Source: Chamaea fasciata (taxonomy: Eukaryota; Chordata; Aves; Passeriformes; Sylviidae). Taken from it: 64,000 bases of DNA. The stretch spans positions 9,204,013 through 9,268,012 of the forward strand of contig JARCOQ010000006.1 in NCBI GenBank assembly GCA_029207755.1. The letters run 5' to 3'. The position numbers and the translations under genes are program-made. Positions 26,134 through 39,434 of this stretch are shown here, one piece after another (position 1 is the first letter of the stretch; each line of letters begins with the position of its first letter). The notes under the pieces are model-generated. The model was not told where the DNA came from and did not search any database. It saw only the letters and a list, made by a program, of their open reading frames with translations.

Positions 26134-26170
26134 CACAACAACAACAAAAATAATAATAACAACAATAATA
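26134..26170. repeat. AAC/AAT trinucleotide tract
   Basis: Interrupted AAC and AAT units with no G. Confidence 0.85.
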
Positions 26171-27728
26171 TATTACTTTATTTAGGAGGAATTTCGGGAA
26201 TAAGCATCTCAGGGTGATAGAAATAAATGTAGGTGGTATTTGAAAACCACAATTTTAACTTTGCCTTTTAAGTTTGTTTGCCAGACTGGTGCTGGACATT
26301 TCAACAGAATCTATTGACGATAACACCTCAAGTTTTAACATTTCACCATAAAAATGTAAAAAATGCCTGATATACTAAAATAACTTCTATGTATGGAAAC
26401 CAGGAGCATGGTGAAGCAGTTGTGATATTCACATGAGGATACCTGCATTTTACAGTCTGAAACTGTTGGTAATTATTTCATTAAATTAGCAAAACTGTGA
26501 GTGCTGCTGTTTCTCAGTCCTGTAATCATTTTTCAGATTCAACTGGCCCTTTCAAATCCCTTCCCGTTTACAAGACCAATAATTTTTTACATGAGGCCTA
26601 AAAAGCCCCAGATACTTTTCCTTGATCTGCTGGGTTACAGCTCTGCACAGTTGAATATTCTATTGGCAAAAACATAAAAGAGACACACTGGAGAAACATA
26701 TTTAAAACTAAAATCTTGAATTAGGAAAAGGAAAAATAATCTTTCCATGAAAAATGGCATAACCCTGCAATTTGTAAAAAGCCATCAAGGGAAGTATAAG
26801 CTATTGTTAATTTTTATTTGTTCTATTTTTTTCCTTCTTTCTGTTTTGTTGGAAAGGAATCAATTCAACAATGCAAATTCTTTCTACATTTATATAAAAT
26901 CATTCAAAAACTTGATTTTTAACCCTAAAATTAAATATATCATGCAGTTAGGAATTATTGAAATATTATTTCTGTATGTAAATAGGTACCGGATGAATTA
27001 GTAACTAGTTTATGAGTAAAAATAATCAAAAGCAATAAATTGATACTAAAAGGCCTGCACAGTAGAAATTTTTGATTCTTTCTATTCTTGTAAAACTTCC
27101 ATCACCATGCAGATAATTTTTGATAATTTAGGATAATAGCTATTCATTCTGCATGTGGAGTCATTTGTTGCAGCTAAACCAAGGACATCAAGAAAAACTA
27201 ACAATTTCCAGGATCACATATAAAACAAACTCAAGGTTTCCCCTTTTGACTTATTCACCCTTTGGTATCTTTAACTTGGAGAATCCACAAACTTACTGAT
27301 AAAACTTTCTTCTGCAATATTTGGTACTTCTTTGATTTTTTTTTTTGTCTTGTTTGTTTTGTTTGTTGACTTCCTTTAATTAATGCCATGTAGTGAAACA
27401 ATCACCAAAATTTCTCATTATTTCACACTGTGTACTTCAGCTGTATCTGTCTTTTAAAACACAAACACAAGTTCAAAACTATATTTATTCCTAATCCTGT
27501 GAATATGTAATGCACATAAATCATAGAGTGTCACTAACTTTGAACAGTTTACCTAAAAATTAAGAATGTGTTTTCCAAAAAAATACTAAGAATATTAGGA
27601 AAGTAAAGCCTCAGTTTCCTGTATCCAAAGGCTATTCTATACATAAGTAAGGTTTATTGACTAGAGGCACAGCATTTATAGATTCTGATCTCTCTGCTCT
27701 CTGCTGGTAGTTTGGGGTGAATCTGGAA

Positions 27729-27777
27729 AATATATATTTTATATATATATATATATATGTATATATTATATATAAAT
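27729..27777. repeat. AT dinucleotide microsatellite
   Basis: Alternating A/T with few interruptions over about 48 bp; it is self-complementary and could extrude as a cruciform. Confidence 0.9.
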
Positions 27778-27895
27778 TAGAAATTTAGGTGGCACTGGAA
27801 TATGGTATCATATTTAAAGCAGTATCTTCTTCAGACAACTTTACTCTCAAATGTTCTGGTAAGAGAAAAGAATGGCTAAAGCCTGAAAATTCAGC

Positions 27896-27915
27896 TTTTT
27901 TTTTTTTTTTTTTTT
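27896..27915. repeat. Poly(T) run of 20
   Basis: Uninterrupted T-run, equivalent to an A-tail on the minus strand. No retroposon is recognised on its right. Confidence 0.9.
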
Positions 27916-30023
27916 CAGTTCATGGCTGATAAGAAATGCCATCAGCTGTACAGGAAAGCTGAGGAACCAAGGAATTTTTAATGGAAAATCTAAGCATCAT
28001 CAGAAATCATCATTACCTTGGCTGCCATAGTGAACAGTATTACTGCTGAAGCAGCTATATAAAAAAACCATATAAGTTTCCCTAAAGACAAGACCCAAGC
28101 CTTACAATTTCCCTTTCATATGCACGATTATCATCTACTCATAAATATCCTACAGGGAAGTCGAGGGATCTCAGTCTGGTCACGTTTTATGGATGTGCAC
28201 CACATGGATGAAGGGGAAATGTCTATACTGACAAAAGAAATCACTGTACAAACAAAATGTTATCTCTGGGGTCCAAAGACAGAAAAATTTACATAAGAAA
28301 TGAGTCACACAGTTTAAGAAGAAGGTTAATTTAGCATTTCAAAAGTTTATCCAAGAACATGATCAGTTCCATGAGCTAAAGTCTCCATGATTAGAAGACT
28401 TTTTTAAGTTATATTAGCAGGTTTAACCAGAGGATTTTAGGGAATTAATATAGGCATCACTGAATAAATTCTATGAGCAATGCACTGTAGCTTTAGATTC
28501 TGTAAATGTAACAAAAAAGGCTTAATGATAGTGGATGCTTTGACAAACCAGAGCCCTGCTCCTATGGAAAATGACCCCAAAGTTAATTGCAAGCATAAAA
28601 TATTTTGTAGCTCTTGCCAAATATCTGCCTAAGAGGTGTCTTTGCTTTGGATAAACTGCTTAACCTCTCACTGTGCTGTCTTTCACAATTCATATATAAG
28701 TACTCATAAACTATAGAAATATGGATAAATTAACCAAATATTAATCTGAATACATATCTGAATACACTCAGAATGAGAGGGCTGTATCTTTTCATGTTTG
28801 CTTATCACTAAGTGTGATTAATCAGTGAATCTGAGAAGGTTTGAAGGTCTAAGTGATGCAAACGATGCAAAAATATTTGAGACTTGTTGAACCTGCCCAT
28901 AACTATCTGATCCAGAAACTGGGTTGGAAATTTGATAAACAAGCTCTCCCAGGAAAGCTTCAGATTTCAGTTTCCTAATACATTTTTCAATGCCCTATTT
29001 AATATAATTTACATGCTTAATATCTTTAATTCGTTTTTTGAACGTCATCCTTCGGGAGAGTATTTTTTTTTATACATAAATTAACAGATCAGTGTGTTTG
29101 GACATGGAAGTTTTATCCTTCCCTCTGGTATTGTTACAGATGCATGACACAAAGATAAATAAATGTCATCTAAGTCCCAAAGGGCCATCTACTCTGGATT
29201 CTTGAGCCTATCTTTCCTCCTGAAAGAACGACAAATTAAGATTGCTAGAAGTGATATGAACAAAGAAAGAAAGGGTCAATAGCCTTGGCCATGGAACGTG
29301 TGTGAGCCTTCAGAAACACTTTCTAGCACCCACAAAGCAGCTCTTTGGCTTTGGAATCGAGTTCCAAGCTGCTTTTGTATTCTCAGGGATCCACATTCTT
29401 GTTTCAGCCTGCCTCGAACTTTGGCAGCGCTGCCAGTCTTCTCTGCAGTTCATCCTGACATCACCCACCTTTCTCAGCAAAAGAGAAATTCCTTGTTCAC
29501 ACCCCCTGATTCCTCTGCTTCTTGGTATTCTTCAAGAGCCTACATAAACTCTTTTCACAGATTTAGAAGTTTCAGGTTTTCAGATGGCCCAGTCAGATTC
29601 TGATGTATAACAGACCACTTTAATGTCATCAAATTATCTTCTGACAGCAATCACTTTTTATTCGTACTCTTGAGTGACTCTGAGGATTTCAGGAGACTGA
29701 AAAGTTGCCACAGTTTTTGTAGTTCACTGCAATTATTTTCCATGGTAAGGACTTGTGCTTTGTTTTGAATTTATATCAACCCATTTCTAAATTTCAACAA
29801 TTATGCATGATTAAAGGTTCTTTAGCACTTGGCATTTTCTTCAGAGAGAGCATTTATGTGCTCTAATGAAGTCAGTTCTCAATCTCCCTGTGAAAATCCA
29901 AATATTTATCAATCTCTGGCATTTCTTATGTCTTCAAAAGCCTTTATTTGTGCCTGCTGTCTGCTCCTTTTTTCATCTTTTTAATATCCTTCTAAAATCA
30001 CTGAGCATTCTCACTGAGTACAC

Positions 30024-30061
30024 TGACATCTGTGAGCCCAATACTGGGCTCACAGATGTCA
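30024..30061. repeat. Perfect 17-bp inverted repeat with a 4-nt loop
   Basis: The left arm 30,024-30,040 (TGACATCTGTGAGCCCA) pairs base for base with the right arm 30,045-30,061 (TGGGCTCACAGATGTCA) around an ATAC loop. Pairing stops immediately outside both arms. Confidence 0.95.
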
Positions 30062-31369
30062 CAGGAAAGCTCCTGTTAACTTTCATTTTTAATGAATTAA
30101 TCTCTGCTTTGTACATCAGGAATCACAGTCACACCACTGCACAGAAAGCTTGATTTTCTTGACTGTAGACCCCTTAGATCCTTGTAGTTCCTTAAATTTC
30201 CAGCACTCATTCTGCATGACTGGCATTCATTGCCCCGTGGTCTCTGATACTTCATTCAGCTGTGCTGACTCATGATTTGTTTGAGACATCCAAAATTATC
30301 AAGTAAAACAAAGCTCTTCTTGTGGCTGGCGCATCCCTTTTTTATTTAATGGAGCACAAATCCTTGGGTCATCTCCAGATTCCACCAGGAGTACATTCAG
30401 GTCTGTCTCTGGGTGACTGATGGGCACATTCCCCATCTCTCAGAAATATTTGCTGTGAACATCTCCATCTAAAAGTTTTCTTTCACTTCAATCTTTTTGA
30501 CTGTGAATTTAACCTAGGAGACCTCCAGGAGTTCCTCCTCGGTCTGACAGGAGAATGGCACAAGGGATGAAGCATTTGTTGGGGTCTCTAGATAACACCA
30601 CAATGATGGATAACTTCACATTTGCATTTTTATAAAGACTAAGAAGAATTTTGTCCTTTTCACTTGGTGCTGACAAACGAAACCCATCAAGAACTCTCCT
30701 GGATGAAGTTATGTGTGACATCAATAAATACACAGAAGCACATTTGCTTTACCATTGCTACCCTTAAAAGCCTGGGAGAGAAAACTGTATCAGCAGCAGC
30801 TGAAAACAGGTGGAATCACGACTCACTTTTTTTCTGAATGAAATTTAGTTCCACTAAAAGTCGATCAAACGCAGTATCAAATGCAATGTATCATTGCAGT
30901 CATGAGGTAAAACTCAGTCCTGATAAAGAGTTTTTTTTCTTTGTTCCATAATTTTATTGTTCACACCTCAGTCATCAGAACACACAAATGACCTTACAGA
31001 TATGCAAGTCACAGAGAGCATCTGGCAGCTTTATGCTCAACCACCCTTCACAGCAGGTATCATTCACAAAATAATATAAGCACACCTTGGGGCACTGCTG
31101 TTTGCACCAGCAGCTGCATTAATCTCTCTATAAGGAATACAGATACTCATGGATTTTCGTTGGCTATAAGACTTATTTTTGTACTGGCACTGCCTGACTG
31201 TCATGAAGTTTTTAAAACATATTTTAAAATAGAAAATAAAACAGACAGATTTCAAAGAACAACAGCACCAGCTGTATGCAAGTATTGAAATCAGGCAAGT
31301 TCTTAAATTCAGTGCACAGCCTGAGTTTTAGGATATTTTATTATTTATTTTCTAGGCAAAGTGATAAAA

Positions 31370-31540
31370 TCATAGAACAACAGGATGGTTTGGGTTGGGA
31401 GGGACCTTAAAGATCATCCAATTCCAACCCTGTGCCATGGGCAGGGACACCTTCATCTATCCCAGGCTGCTCCAAGTCTCTTCCAGTCTGACCTTGGACA
31501 CTTCCAGGGATCCAGGGGCAGCCACAGCTTCTCTGGGACA
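31370..31540 (-). mobile_element. CR1 LINE 3' end (passerine-type subfamily)
   Basis: The plus strand reads TCATAGAACAACAGGATGGT, TTGGGTTGGGAGGGACCTTA, AAGATCATCCAATTCCAACC, a 'GCCATGGGCAGGGACACCTT' block, CCCAGGCTGCTCCAAG and GGGATCCAGGGGCAGCCACA. This is the reverse complement of the subfamily at 13.9 kb. It is about 170 bp, with the 3' tail on the left. Confidence 0.92.
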
Positions 31541-34270
31541 TTTATTCATGTTTTGTTATCAACTGTTCTACAGTAACAGAGTAATTTTTCATTAGCTACA
31601 GCAGAGTGGCTCTCTTGACTGCCATGGTCTTGATTTGTCCAGCAAAAGTGGTCTCCATCAGATTGAACCTGAATTAATTCTGTAATTATGACGCTGATCA
31701 GATCTGGCCTGGCTGTGATCTTAACAGAGCCCTAAGAGCTATTTGGTGGAGGTGTCTGCTCACCAGCTCTTCAGAAGGTTATTTTTTTTCCAGTTCTTTA
31801 TGTCTGCCATGGAGTCCATGAATTCAGTTTGTTTTCCAAACCCACCTGGTGTCATTTGTGACACTCTGGGACACTGTGGCTTGCAGCCATGAGTCCAGAG
31901 GATGTGTGTTTTTCTCCACACTGTCTAAACTTGAGGAGATGCCATAGCTCTGCTGCTGTGTTTGGAGTGGCTCCAGATCCCTGGTTTGCAGCAACTGCCT
32001 CCAGACTCTCACAGACATCTGTTTTAGATGTAGCAGAATCTGCAAGCTGAGGCCCACCCCAAAATTTGAATGTTTTGCCTAAATCAAGAAGTACTAAACT
32101 GTACAGTGATAAAAATAGCAGGAACTTTTGGCCTAATTCTGGTTGTAGCCTGATTTGTGAGTCAGGAAGTGTTTTAGTGCTCATTTTTCCCCACCGAATA
32201 TGTGGAACAGGGGATATCCCTGATACAGACTACTGTTCATTGCTTAATTAAAAAAGCTCCACTTCCTAGTGGCTGTGTTCTTGCACATTTATTCTGTTTG
32301 GAGTAACTAAGAAATAGTCACCTGCAGATAGAAAACACAATATATCTGTTTTCCTTAATGACCCATCTTCCTGGGACATTTCTGAATAGTCACAGCCTCG
32401 TATAGTGACTAGTTAAAAAGGTTAAAAGAACTTAAAAATGCCAGAGTTGTGATTAGGATTTTTTTGCACAAGCCTTTTTTCTGGGCGGCTGCATGGCTGG
32501 GATTTTCCCCAGAAAGTCTTGCTATAAATGAGCTTCAAAGTCACATGTGAATAAAGAGATAAGAGACAAGGTTATTTTGGAGAGCTGAACATAGTGTATT
32601 GCTCTTCCCTATATAAAATCACAGTTCAGCAAATCAGGCTATTGGGGTCTGGAAGAAAAGTCTTTCTTCCCTTTCTCCCCATTTTCTTCTCACTTGCCTC
32701 TCCATAAAAATCCTCCAAAACTTCCCTGAAGTTAATGAAATGTCACCAGAGTAAAAGGAATCAATTTCAGGCCATTTATGTTGTCTCACATTTGATCTTC
32801 TTCTTGATGTTTTAGTTGTCTTTGTCTTCCTTTCTTATTTCCCAGGGGAACAAAATAAGAAGGATCAGAGCCCAGTTCATCACTGGATTTTTTACGCGAG
32901 CATAAAGCCATTTATTTCAGTGCTTTGTGCAGGTATGAAATTTGATTTATAATGTTTGGATGTGCACATCCACAAAGTGATAAGTTACAAAGGAAGCATG
33001 TTAGAGAAAAGGTAATGAGATGAGATTCATGCTGTTATTTTTCAACTTAAAATTTGTTAAGGATTTGTTTCTTATTAAATGCCTGAGAGGCAGTATATCA
33101 AATTTAAGATTTCAGAATTGAAATACAGAAATATCTCTAACTGTCATAACAACAGCAGATAAAGTATCAATAATTTCTGTTTTGAATGCAATCTGAAATT
33201 GAATTTCTTTCATTCTATGACAAAGTTGATAACAGCAAAATGAAACATTCCAATAATGTACATTCCATATTTCTGAGAATAAATATGATTTCTTTGTTGA
33301 ACAGCCCGGAAATTGGCACATTTCATGTACAGAGACATTAAAGTATGAAAGTAAGCAGTGATTTGCAATCAGACTAGACTAGAACTTCAAATTAAAATTA
33401 CATTATTAATACGGTCCATTGCATCTGCCATTCTTTGCATTATTACCTACAAAGTTCCATTCTCTTTTGGTTTTGTTTATGCAGTTTTTGTTCATGTTCA
33501 AGTAGTTTAAAATGTAAGTTAAGCAATGTATTCCAGACACAACCTACCATGGGTATACCTCAGATGCGAAACTCCTCTGAAATGTTTTGGAATAATCTTT
33601 CTTTCTAAAGTAGGTGCAAACAAAAACCCTTCTCCTGATGTTGGCTGTGCCAGTAGTTGCACTGTTCTACAAAGTAGTTCCTGTCTCTCCAGCAGAACTG
33701 GAATTGTATCCAGAGCAAAACTCTCTTCAGTTTAAGAAAGACAGAAAAACCTAACTGCAGCTATAAGACTTAGCTCTGATTAACTTCTGGAGACCAGATC
33801 TGGTTAATATTTTAATAAAAATGTTTCAAAGAAAAACACAAGTCTGGGGGTAAAAAAATGGAGACATATTCTGAATAGGTTTGACTTTTAGAATCCACGT
33901 GGAGCACAGAGTCACAAAAAATTAAATCTTAAGCACATTTGGTTTATTTAGACTTTTGGTGAAGTGCTTTACTCTGTGTTTCTAAGGAAGAAGAAAAAAC
34001 ACAAGGTTTATAATTCTCATCACTAAAACCTACTTGAATAATACAAACTATCATGTGCAAGGGAAAAAAAAAAAAAAAGGAAAACAAAACTCTAACCTCA
34101 AAGGATTTGGAGAAATTATCCGATGGCATCTGCTATACTGCCACTTCCAAAAGGTGAACCATTTAGCATTCTGCCAATGCAGACTCTGTAGAAAACTTTT
34201 TTTGAATATCTCTATTCAGCTGGTGGATTTGTTTTCCTAAACATTAAAAATATATCCAGCAAATTTAACC
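31541..34270. other. Unique noncoding sequence
   Basis: No gene is recognised. Overlapping ORFs of up to 110 codons near 31.8-32.2 kb (minus strand) lie in moderately GC-rich sequence without a domain or a clear exon boundary. A short A-run sits at about 34,063-34,078. Confidence 0.5.
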
Positions 34271-34576
34271 TTTTTTGGGGTTTTATTTTCACTGGGGTTT
34301 TTTTGGTGGTTTTTTGGGGGCCATTTTTTTGCTCTTTTGGTTTTGGTTTTGTTTTGGTTTTGTTTTTTTTTGTTGTTTGTTTGGTTGGTTTGGTTTTGGT
34401 TTTTTGTTTTGTTTTTTGGGGGTTTTTTGAGTTTCTTTTGGGTTTTGGGGTTTTTTTTTTCTTGGTTTGGTTGTTGTTGTTGTTGCTAGTGTTGTTTGGG
34501 GTTTTTCTGCTGGTTTTTTGTTTGTTTGTTTGGTTGGATTTTTGTTTGGTTTTTTTTTGTTTGTTTTGTTTTGTTT
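34271..34576. repeat. G/T-only low-complexity tract
   Basis: Over about 306 bp the plus strand is nearly all T and G, in T-runs of 4-10 separated by G-runs of 1-5, with only scattered A and C. It gives overlapping 122-129-codon open frames on both strands (Phe/Val/Leu-rich and Lys/Pro/Gln-rich). These arise from composition, because the plus strand lacks the A that most stop codons need. Confidence 0.93.
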
Positions 34577-36570
34577 CCCCTGCAGGCCAGTTACTTTTTC
34601 CTTATTTAATATATTCCGGCCCCAAAGGAAATTGGCATTTAAACATGTGCATAACTTTAAACACAGGCTAAAAGACAATGACTTGTCACGTGTTTGAGTG
34701 CTTTACTAGGCTAGGACCTATAGACCTAGTCCAATTCCAAACGCTCTTTTAATTCATTTTAATGAGTATTAGATTGGATGCTGTATGAATCTATTTCACC
34801 ATTGTCATCTCTCAGGATTTCTCCCTGGGGACTGAGAGCAAATACTTGAGATTCAAGACGTGTTGCTTATCAGTTTCAATTAGAAAATATGCCATGTTTC
34901 CTATCTTTCTGATCTTTGAATGGGTGAACGCAGAAGGATTTCCCACAGGATGCCTTTCAGATTTAAATCTCACCTTCTAGAGATGCTCAGATGAGGATTT
35001 GGTTTTCATTTGCTGTGAACATTTGTGCCAGTAAAACTTTATTTTCTGGATGTGTACAGAAAGTGAGCGGAAAAGACATGTGAGAATTTGAAATCTTTTG
35101 CTGTTAAATGTCTTTTATATCTTCTACTGTGGCTGATAAACAGATGAGGGTTGGCTGCAAGAAACAGGCAGAGAATTTAATTTTGCCAGTCACACTTCTC
35201 AATGGATTAGTAGAAATTCCTCTAAATCCTGCAGTGCTGAGTATTGCACAAAGGCCAGTATAGAAGAAAACCTTTCAAGATCCTAGGATTCAGTTCAGAG
35301 AGACAACAGAAATGGCAGCCAGTGCCACACACACAAAGGAATTGAGGGAACTAAATGACAGCTGACAGAAAATGTTCGAAATTGAATTAAAGCTGGGAAA
35401 GTAGTAAGGCCATTTTCTGTTTAAACTCTCACATTGCACAGATGAGAATTGTTAAAGAGCTGCCACATTCAGCATCAGTGGTTCAATTTCAGTGGTGAGA
35501 AAAGTGCCTGTGAAGTGTTATAAGCACACATGAGTTGTATGCTAAATGGTTACATTTGATGATAAAACTTGTGAGTAAATACATAAAAATGTTTTCAGAA
35601 GAAAAATTTCTCTCAAAGATGGGATTAAATGAGATAGAGTTTATATTTATCCCTAAGCACAAATTTAACATACCACAAAATTCTGTAGAAATAGTTACAA
35701 GCCTAAATAATCAGTTCGCTTTGCAGACAAACTTATAAATCATGTGGTGAGGATGTTTGTGTCTAAAAATGAAGGAAATTCCCTTCACACTTGACTAATT
35801 AGAAGCTGGAGCACAAGGGCATAGATGGGGAGAAAAGATGAAGATCTGTTTCTGTGGAAATAATATCCTAAAAGCTGGGTTATCAATCCAACAGGACAGA
35901 TTCCCTAGCACAAGAGCTACCTTTTAAATTAGCTCCTGTAAATTAACCAGCTCAACTAAACATTGGCAGGATCTTATCACCATAATGCACAATAAGTCTA
36001 CACTATTAAAATTCTACTTGAGAAAACTTAGCGTGAGATAAGGCAGACATGAATGATCATTTAACATTAATCCTGATGACAACCATTTCCACTTTGCTAT
36101 TGAAATTCCCTCCTTCCTACATTTTCATTTCCAAATACAATGCAAACCACATGCTCTAATCAATCACTTATACATCCACCATAATTTTTATTTAAAGCCC
36201 TGTATCTTAGATATATAAGCCAATGAAGATAATTTATCTTCCCTCTTGTATTCCAGTCTCACTAAAGGACAGGAAAGGTAGAGTAAGGTAAGGTGGTACA
36301 GAGACAGGTAACAGGTAAGATATGGAGTTTTAGGGTTAGTTGGTAGTTTCAACACTGACTTTTGCATTCAGAATTCATTCAGGGATGAATCACAGATGTT
36401 GGCAACCATCAAGGTTTGTCCCAAGCCAGAGATGTGCTTGTCTGGCACAGCATTGCCTGAATGTGATTATATTGTTACAGATTATGTCTAAGTCAGGACG
36501 AGTCACCTTGGCCAATTCTGCAAAGTGATTCCCAGTTCAGGTTTGTCTCATGTGGTGTCAGGTGGTCATG
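34577..36570. other. Unique noncoding sequence
   Basis: No gene or repeat family is recognised. A GGTA-rich patch (GTAAGGTAAGGTGGTA and AGGTAACAGGTAAG) lies at 36,277-36,320. Confidence 0.5.
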
Positions 36571-36690
36571 GAAACACAAAATCTCTGAATGGTTTGGGTT
36601 TTAAGGAATCCTGACGACAATCCAGTCCTAACTTTCCTGCCACGGGCAGGAACACCTTCCACTAGATGACAACCCTGATGCTCAGGGTCC
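36571..36690 (-). mobile_element. CR1 LINE 3' end, degraded
   Basis: The plus strand shows GGAAACACAAAATCTCTGAA, TGGTTTGGGTTTTAAGGAAT, 'GACAATCCAGTCCTAACTTT', CCTGCCACGGGCAGGAACAC and CTTCCACTAGATGAC. This is a diverged reverse complement of the same CR1 subfamily as at 31.4 kb. Confidence 0.75.
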
Positions 36691-38730
36691 TTAATTCCCA
36701 TCACCCTTAAGTGTAAGGATTTTAATCATCATCCAAGGTTTTGGATCTTTTACTGAAAATAAAGACTTTATCCTGAAATCTCCCTCGCAGGTCAATGTAA
36801 TGGAACCATTGAAAATTTTCCTTAGAACATGATTTGGTAAAAATGAGAGTTTCTTTACTTTTTTCCTTTCTTTTTCCTGGAAAAACAATCTAACACAGCT
36901 ATTGCATGCAATAATTTTCTAAATGAAGACAGCATTTCATTCTGTCTCCATCAGAAGATGCAACTAGGGGTTTCAGAAGGTGAGCAAAGTATTAAATGAG
37001 AAGGAAAGAAAATAAACCCAACATTTTTATCACAAATCACAGTGACAATAGAAAAAGATATATATGTAAAATGATTTGAAAATTAGGCCCGTATAACAGT
37101 GGCTCTGAAAGAAACATGAACTAAAAATTACAATAAAAAAAAGGATAAAATGCAATCCCTATGCATGGAAGTAAGAACAAGGGCTCAATCAACTCCTGCA
37201 AATGCAAATCAAGGCATTTAACATTTTGAAGAAGGGCAATATAATGCAGCAGGACGAATTTGTAGACAAGAACACATTCCGGGGACCTGATGGATTCCAC
37301 CTGAAAAGCAATTCACTTATGCTAACCTCAAAAGAAATATTTAGAGTGAATCATGGCTCCATCTGGCTCCTCTGCATACAGAACAGGTACTGGTGGCCAT
37401 GAACTTTTTATCTTAAAATATCAAGAGAACAAATCCCTGTCAGAGGCATTCTGAGTTTACCTGCAAGAGGTAAAGTGTATTCCTAACAGTACTTTCACTG
37501 GTTGCAGTCATGCTCCAGGAATTTAGATCTCAGGAATTTAGGTCTTACACTCTTAAGCAATGTCAGAATAAAACCAGAACCAAAAATTTCCCAAAGCTAA
37601 GAAGAATTTGTATAGGATTGTCATATATATTGTACCAAACATAAGAATAAGAGTAGGGAACAAAGAGGCTGATTAAAACAAATCCCCAGGACCCTTCAAA
37701 TATTTACCTTTTTAATTATTGATAAACCAACACTCAGTTAGGAAAGTTTCACATGTCAGAGTTCACACTGAGTTGCTCTGTGACCAAAGATGAGATAATT
37801 ACCTGTTGTAATAGAAAAAATGACATTAATACCCAATGAGGATGAGATGCATTTGATATGTTTGAATAAACAGCTGTTATAATCTCCCTAAACCCTCCAA
37901 AATGAACAGTGCTGTAAATCTCTTCACTGTTTCTGGGCTGACCCATGCACAAGGAAGGCTTGTGAGCAAGAAAATGTGAGAAAGAGCAGATAAACTAAGA
38001 CAGTTTTCAACAGCACATGGGATGGAAAAAAAAAAAAAAAAAACAAAAACACCTGCCCAGAATAGAAGTGTCTGAATCTTCAGTGAACAGTTAAGATCTG
38101 TGTCCTCATTGACTGTCTTTACTGAATATATGCATTAAGGGACAAAACTATGAGTGCATGCTTGAATATCTCCCTGTTTGCCAGGTGTCTCTGTGATATC
38201 TGCTTTCTGTGGCAGCATTGTCAGACCACTGGCATTTGGGTCCTGACTACCTCACACCAACCTCACACCTTGTGTAACACCTTAAGGCACTTCATCAGTC
38301 AGCCATAAATATTGCAAGGCTTCGAATATGAATATTATCATGCTTTTCCTCCAGCAGAGGCATGTGCTTTTCTATTCCATGTAATCAGATCATTGTGAAT
38401 CCAAGATACCTGCTTTACAACCAGATTTTTTTCTTTCTTACTGCTCATTAATAGACGTATGCAGACAAGGTAAATTTCCTCCTTATTTCTTGTATACATA
38501 TGCATCCTGCCTGTGTGTTCTTCTCATTTTTATGAAGTTAGGTCATGTCTTTCAGATAAGGTTGGTAAAACAGCTCATATTACAAGTCTTTGCAATTCTT
38601 TTAAGAAGAGAACATTTCACAAGAAAATGGCACTTCCTGTGGAACATCATTTAAGGAAAGTGTTTCAGACTGACTTATTTTCTTTTTTGTCAAAATGTGA
38701 ATTTCTTACATAAAGATATTAATGTAGAGA

Positions 38731-38786
38731 AATATATATTTTATATATGTGTGTTTATTCCATATATATATGTAATATATATATTT
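38731..38786. repeat. AT-rich microsatellite
   Basis: Runs of TATA broken by a GTGTGTTTATTCC insert; partly self-complementary. Confidence 0.8.
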
Positions 38787-39370
38787 GTCAAGACATAATC
38801 ACATAAATAAAGAGCAAAAGAAGAAAAGAAACTGAACTATTTTGCTTAATAATGTAATAATGTCATGGGCTATAAAAACTGCATTTAAAGACTGCTTCTA
38901 CATCAGACCTATCTATTCCAGGAAAAAAATCTGTGATAGAGACAAGTTCGGCTTGACTGCTGCACTTCTATTTAATTTAATTATTCATGGGAAACGAGAA
39001 AAGCTCTTTTCTTCCTCTCAGTGCAGAAGGGATTTTTATACCACTGATTGTCATGAAAAAGAAAATTTTTTTTTCTCTACTGTTGAGTAGTATTAATGGT
39101 CAGCATGGAGAACTTTGACCCCTTCTACTTACACTCATAACTTTTATTTTCCCCTTGCTATTTTTTATTATTATTTCCATTGTTGATCAATAGTGAAGAG
39201 TGTCTCTTAATGTACCTATTATTTTATAAAATACATACATTTTTACAGTAAATTTACTTCCACATGCGGCTTTATGAAATAAACGGAAAACAGGTCATGA
39301 AAAACAGACCAAGAAAAACTTGGATTATTTAAATAGAAATAAACCAGATAACTTTCTAAATGGAAAAAGT

Positions 39371-39434
39371 GAAGAAAATAAAATAACAAAACATAACAAA
39401 ACAACAAAAAAAATTAAAAAAAGCAAAACAAAAA
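39371..39434. repeat. A-rich low-complexity tract
   Basis: AAAAT, AAAAC and CAACA units in about 64 bp with very little T or G. Confidence 0.85.

Larger units (their letters stand above)
20713..31369. other. Long unique AT-rich interval
   Basis: No gene and no confident transposable element is visible in this 10.6 kb. It holds a 23-A run (23,474-23,496), an AAC/AAT tract (26,134-26,170), an AT microsatellite (27,729-27,777) and a 20-T run (27,896-27,915). It also contains a perfect hairpin (30,024-30,061) and a CpG-enriched unique block at 22,750-23,040. A 14-bp word (CTGCCTTTGAATCA) is repeated at 21,972 and 21,991. Open frames at 29.3-29.6 kb and 29.9-30.15 kb have no recognised domain. 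Confidence 0.5.

Noticed and set aside
29298..29603. 101-codon open frame on the + strand
   Set aside because: No recognisable protein, and a second overlapping frame on the same strand is nearly as long; no exon signals.
34289..34678. Overlapping 122-129-codon frames on both strands
   Set aside because: They are products of the G/T-only tract; the residues are pure low-complexity (Phe/Val/Leu or Lys/Pro/Gln).
36940..36990. Very short exon-like unit (CTCCATCAG ... GAAG|GTGAGC)
   Set aside because: About 26 nt between weak-to-fair splice words; such pairs are common by chance and nothing else supports it.
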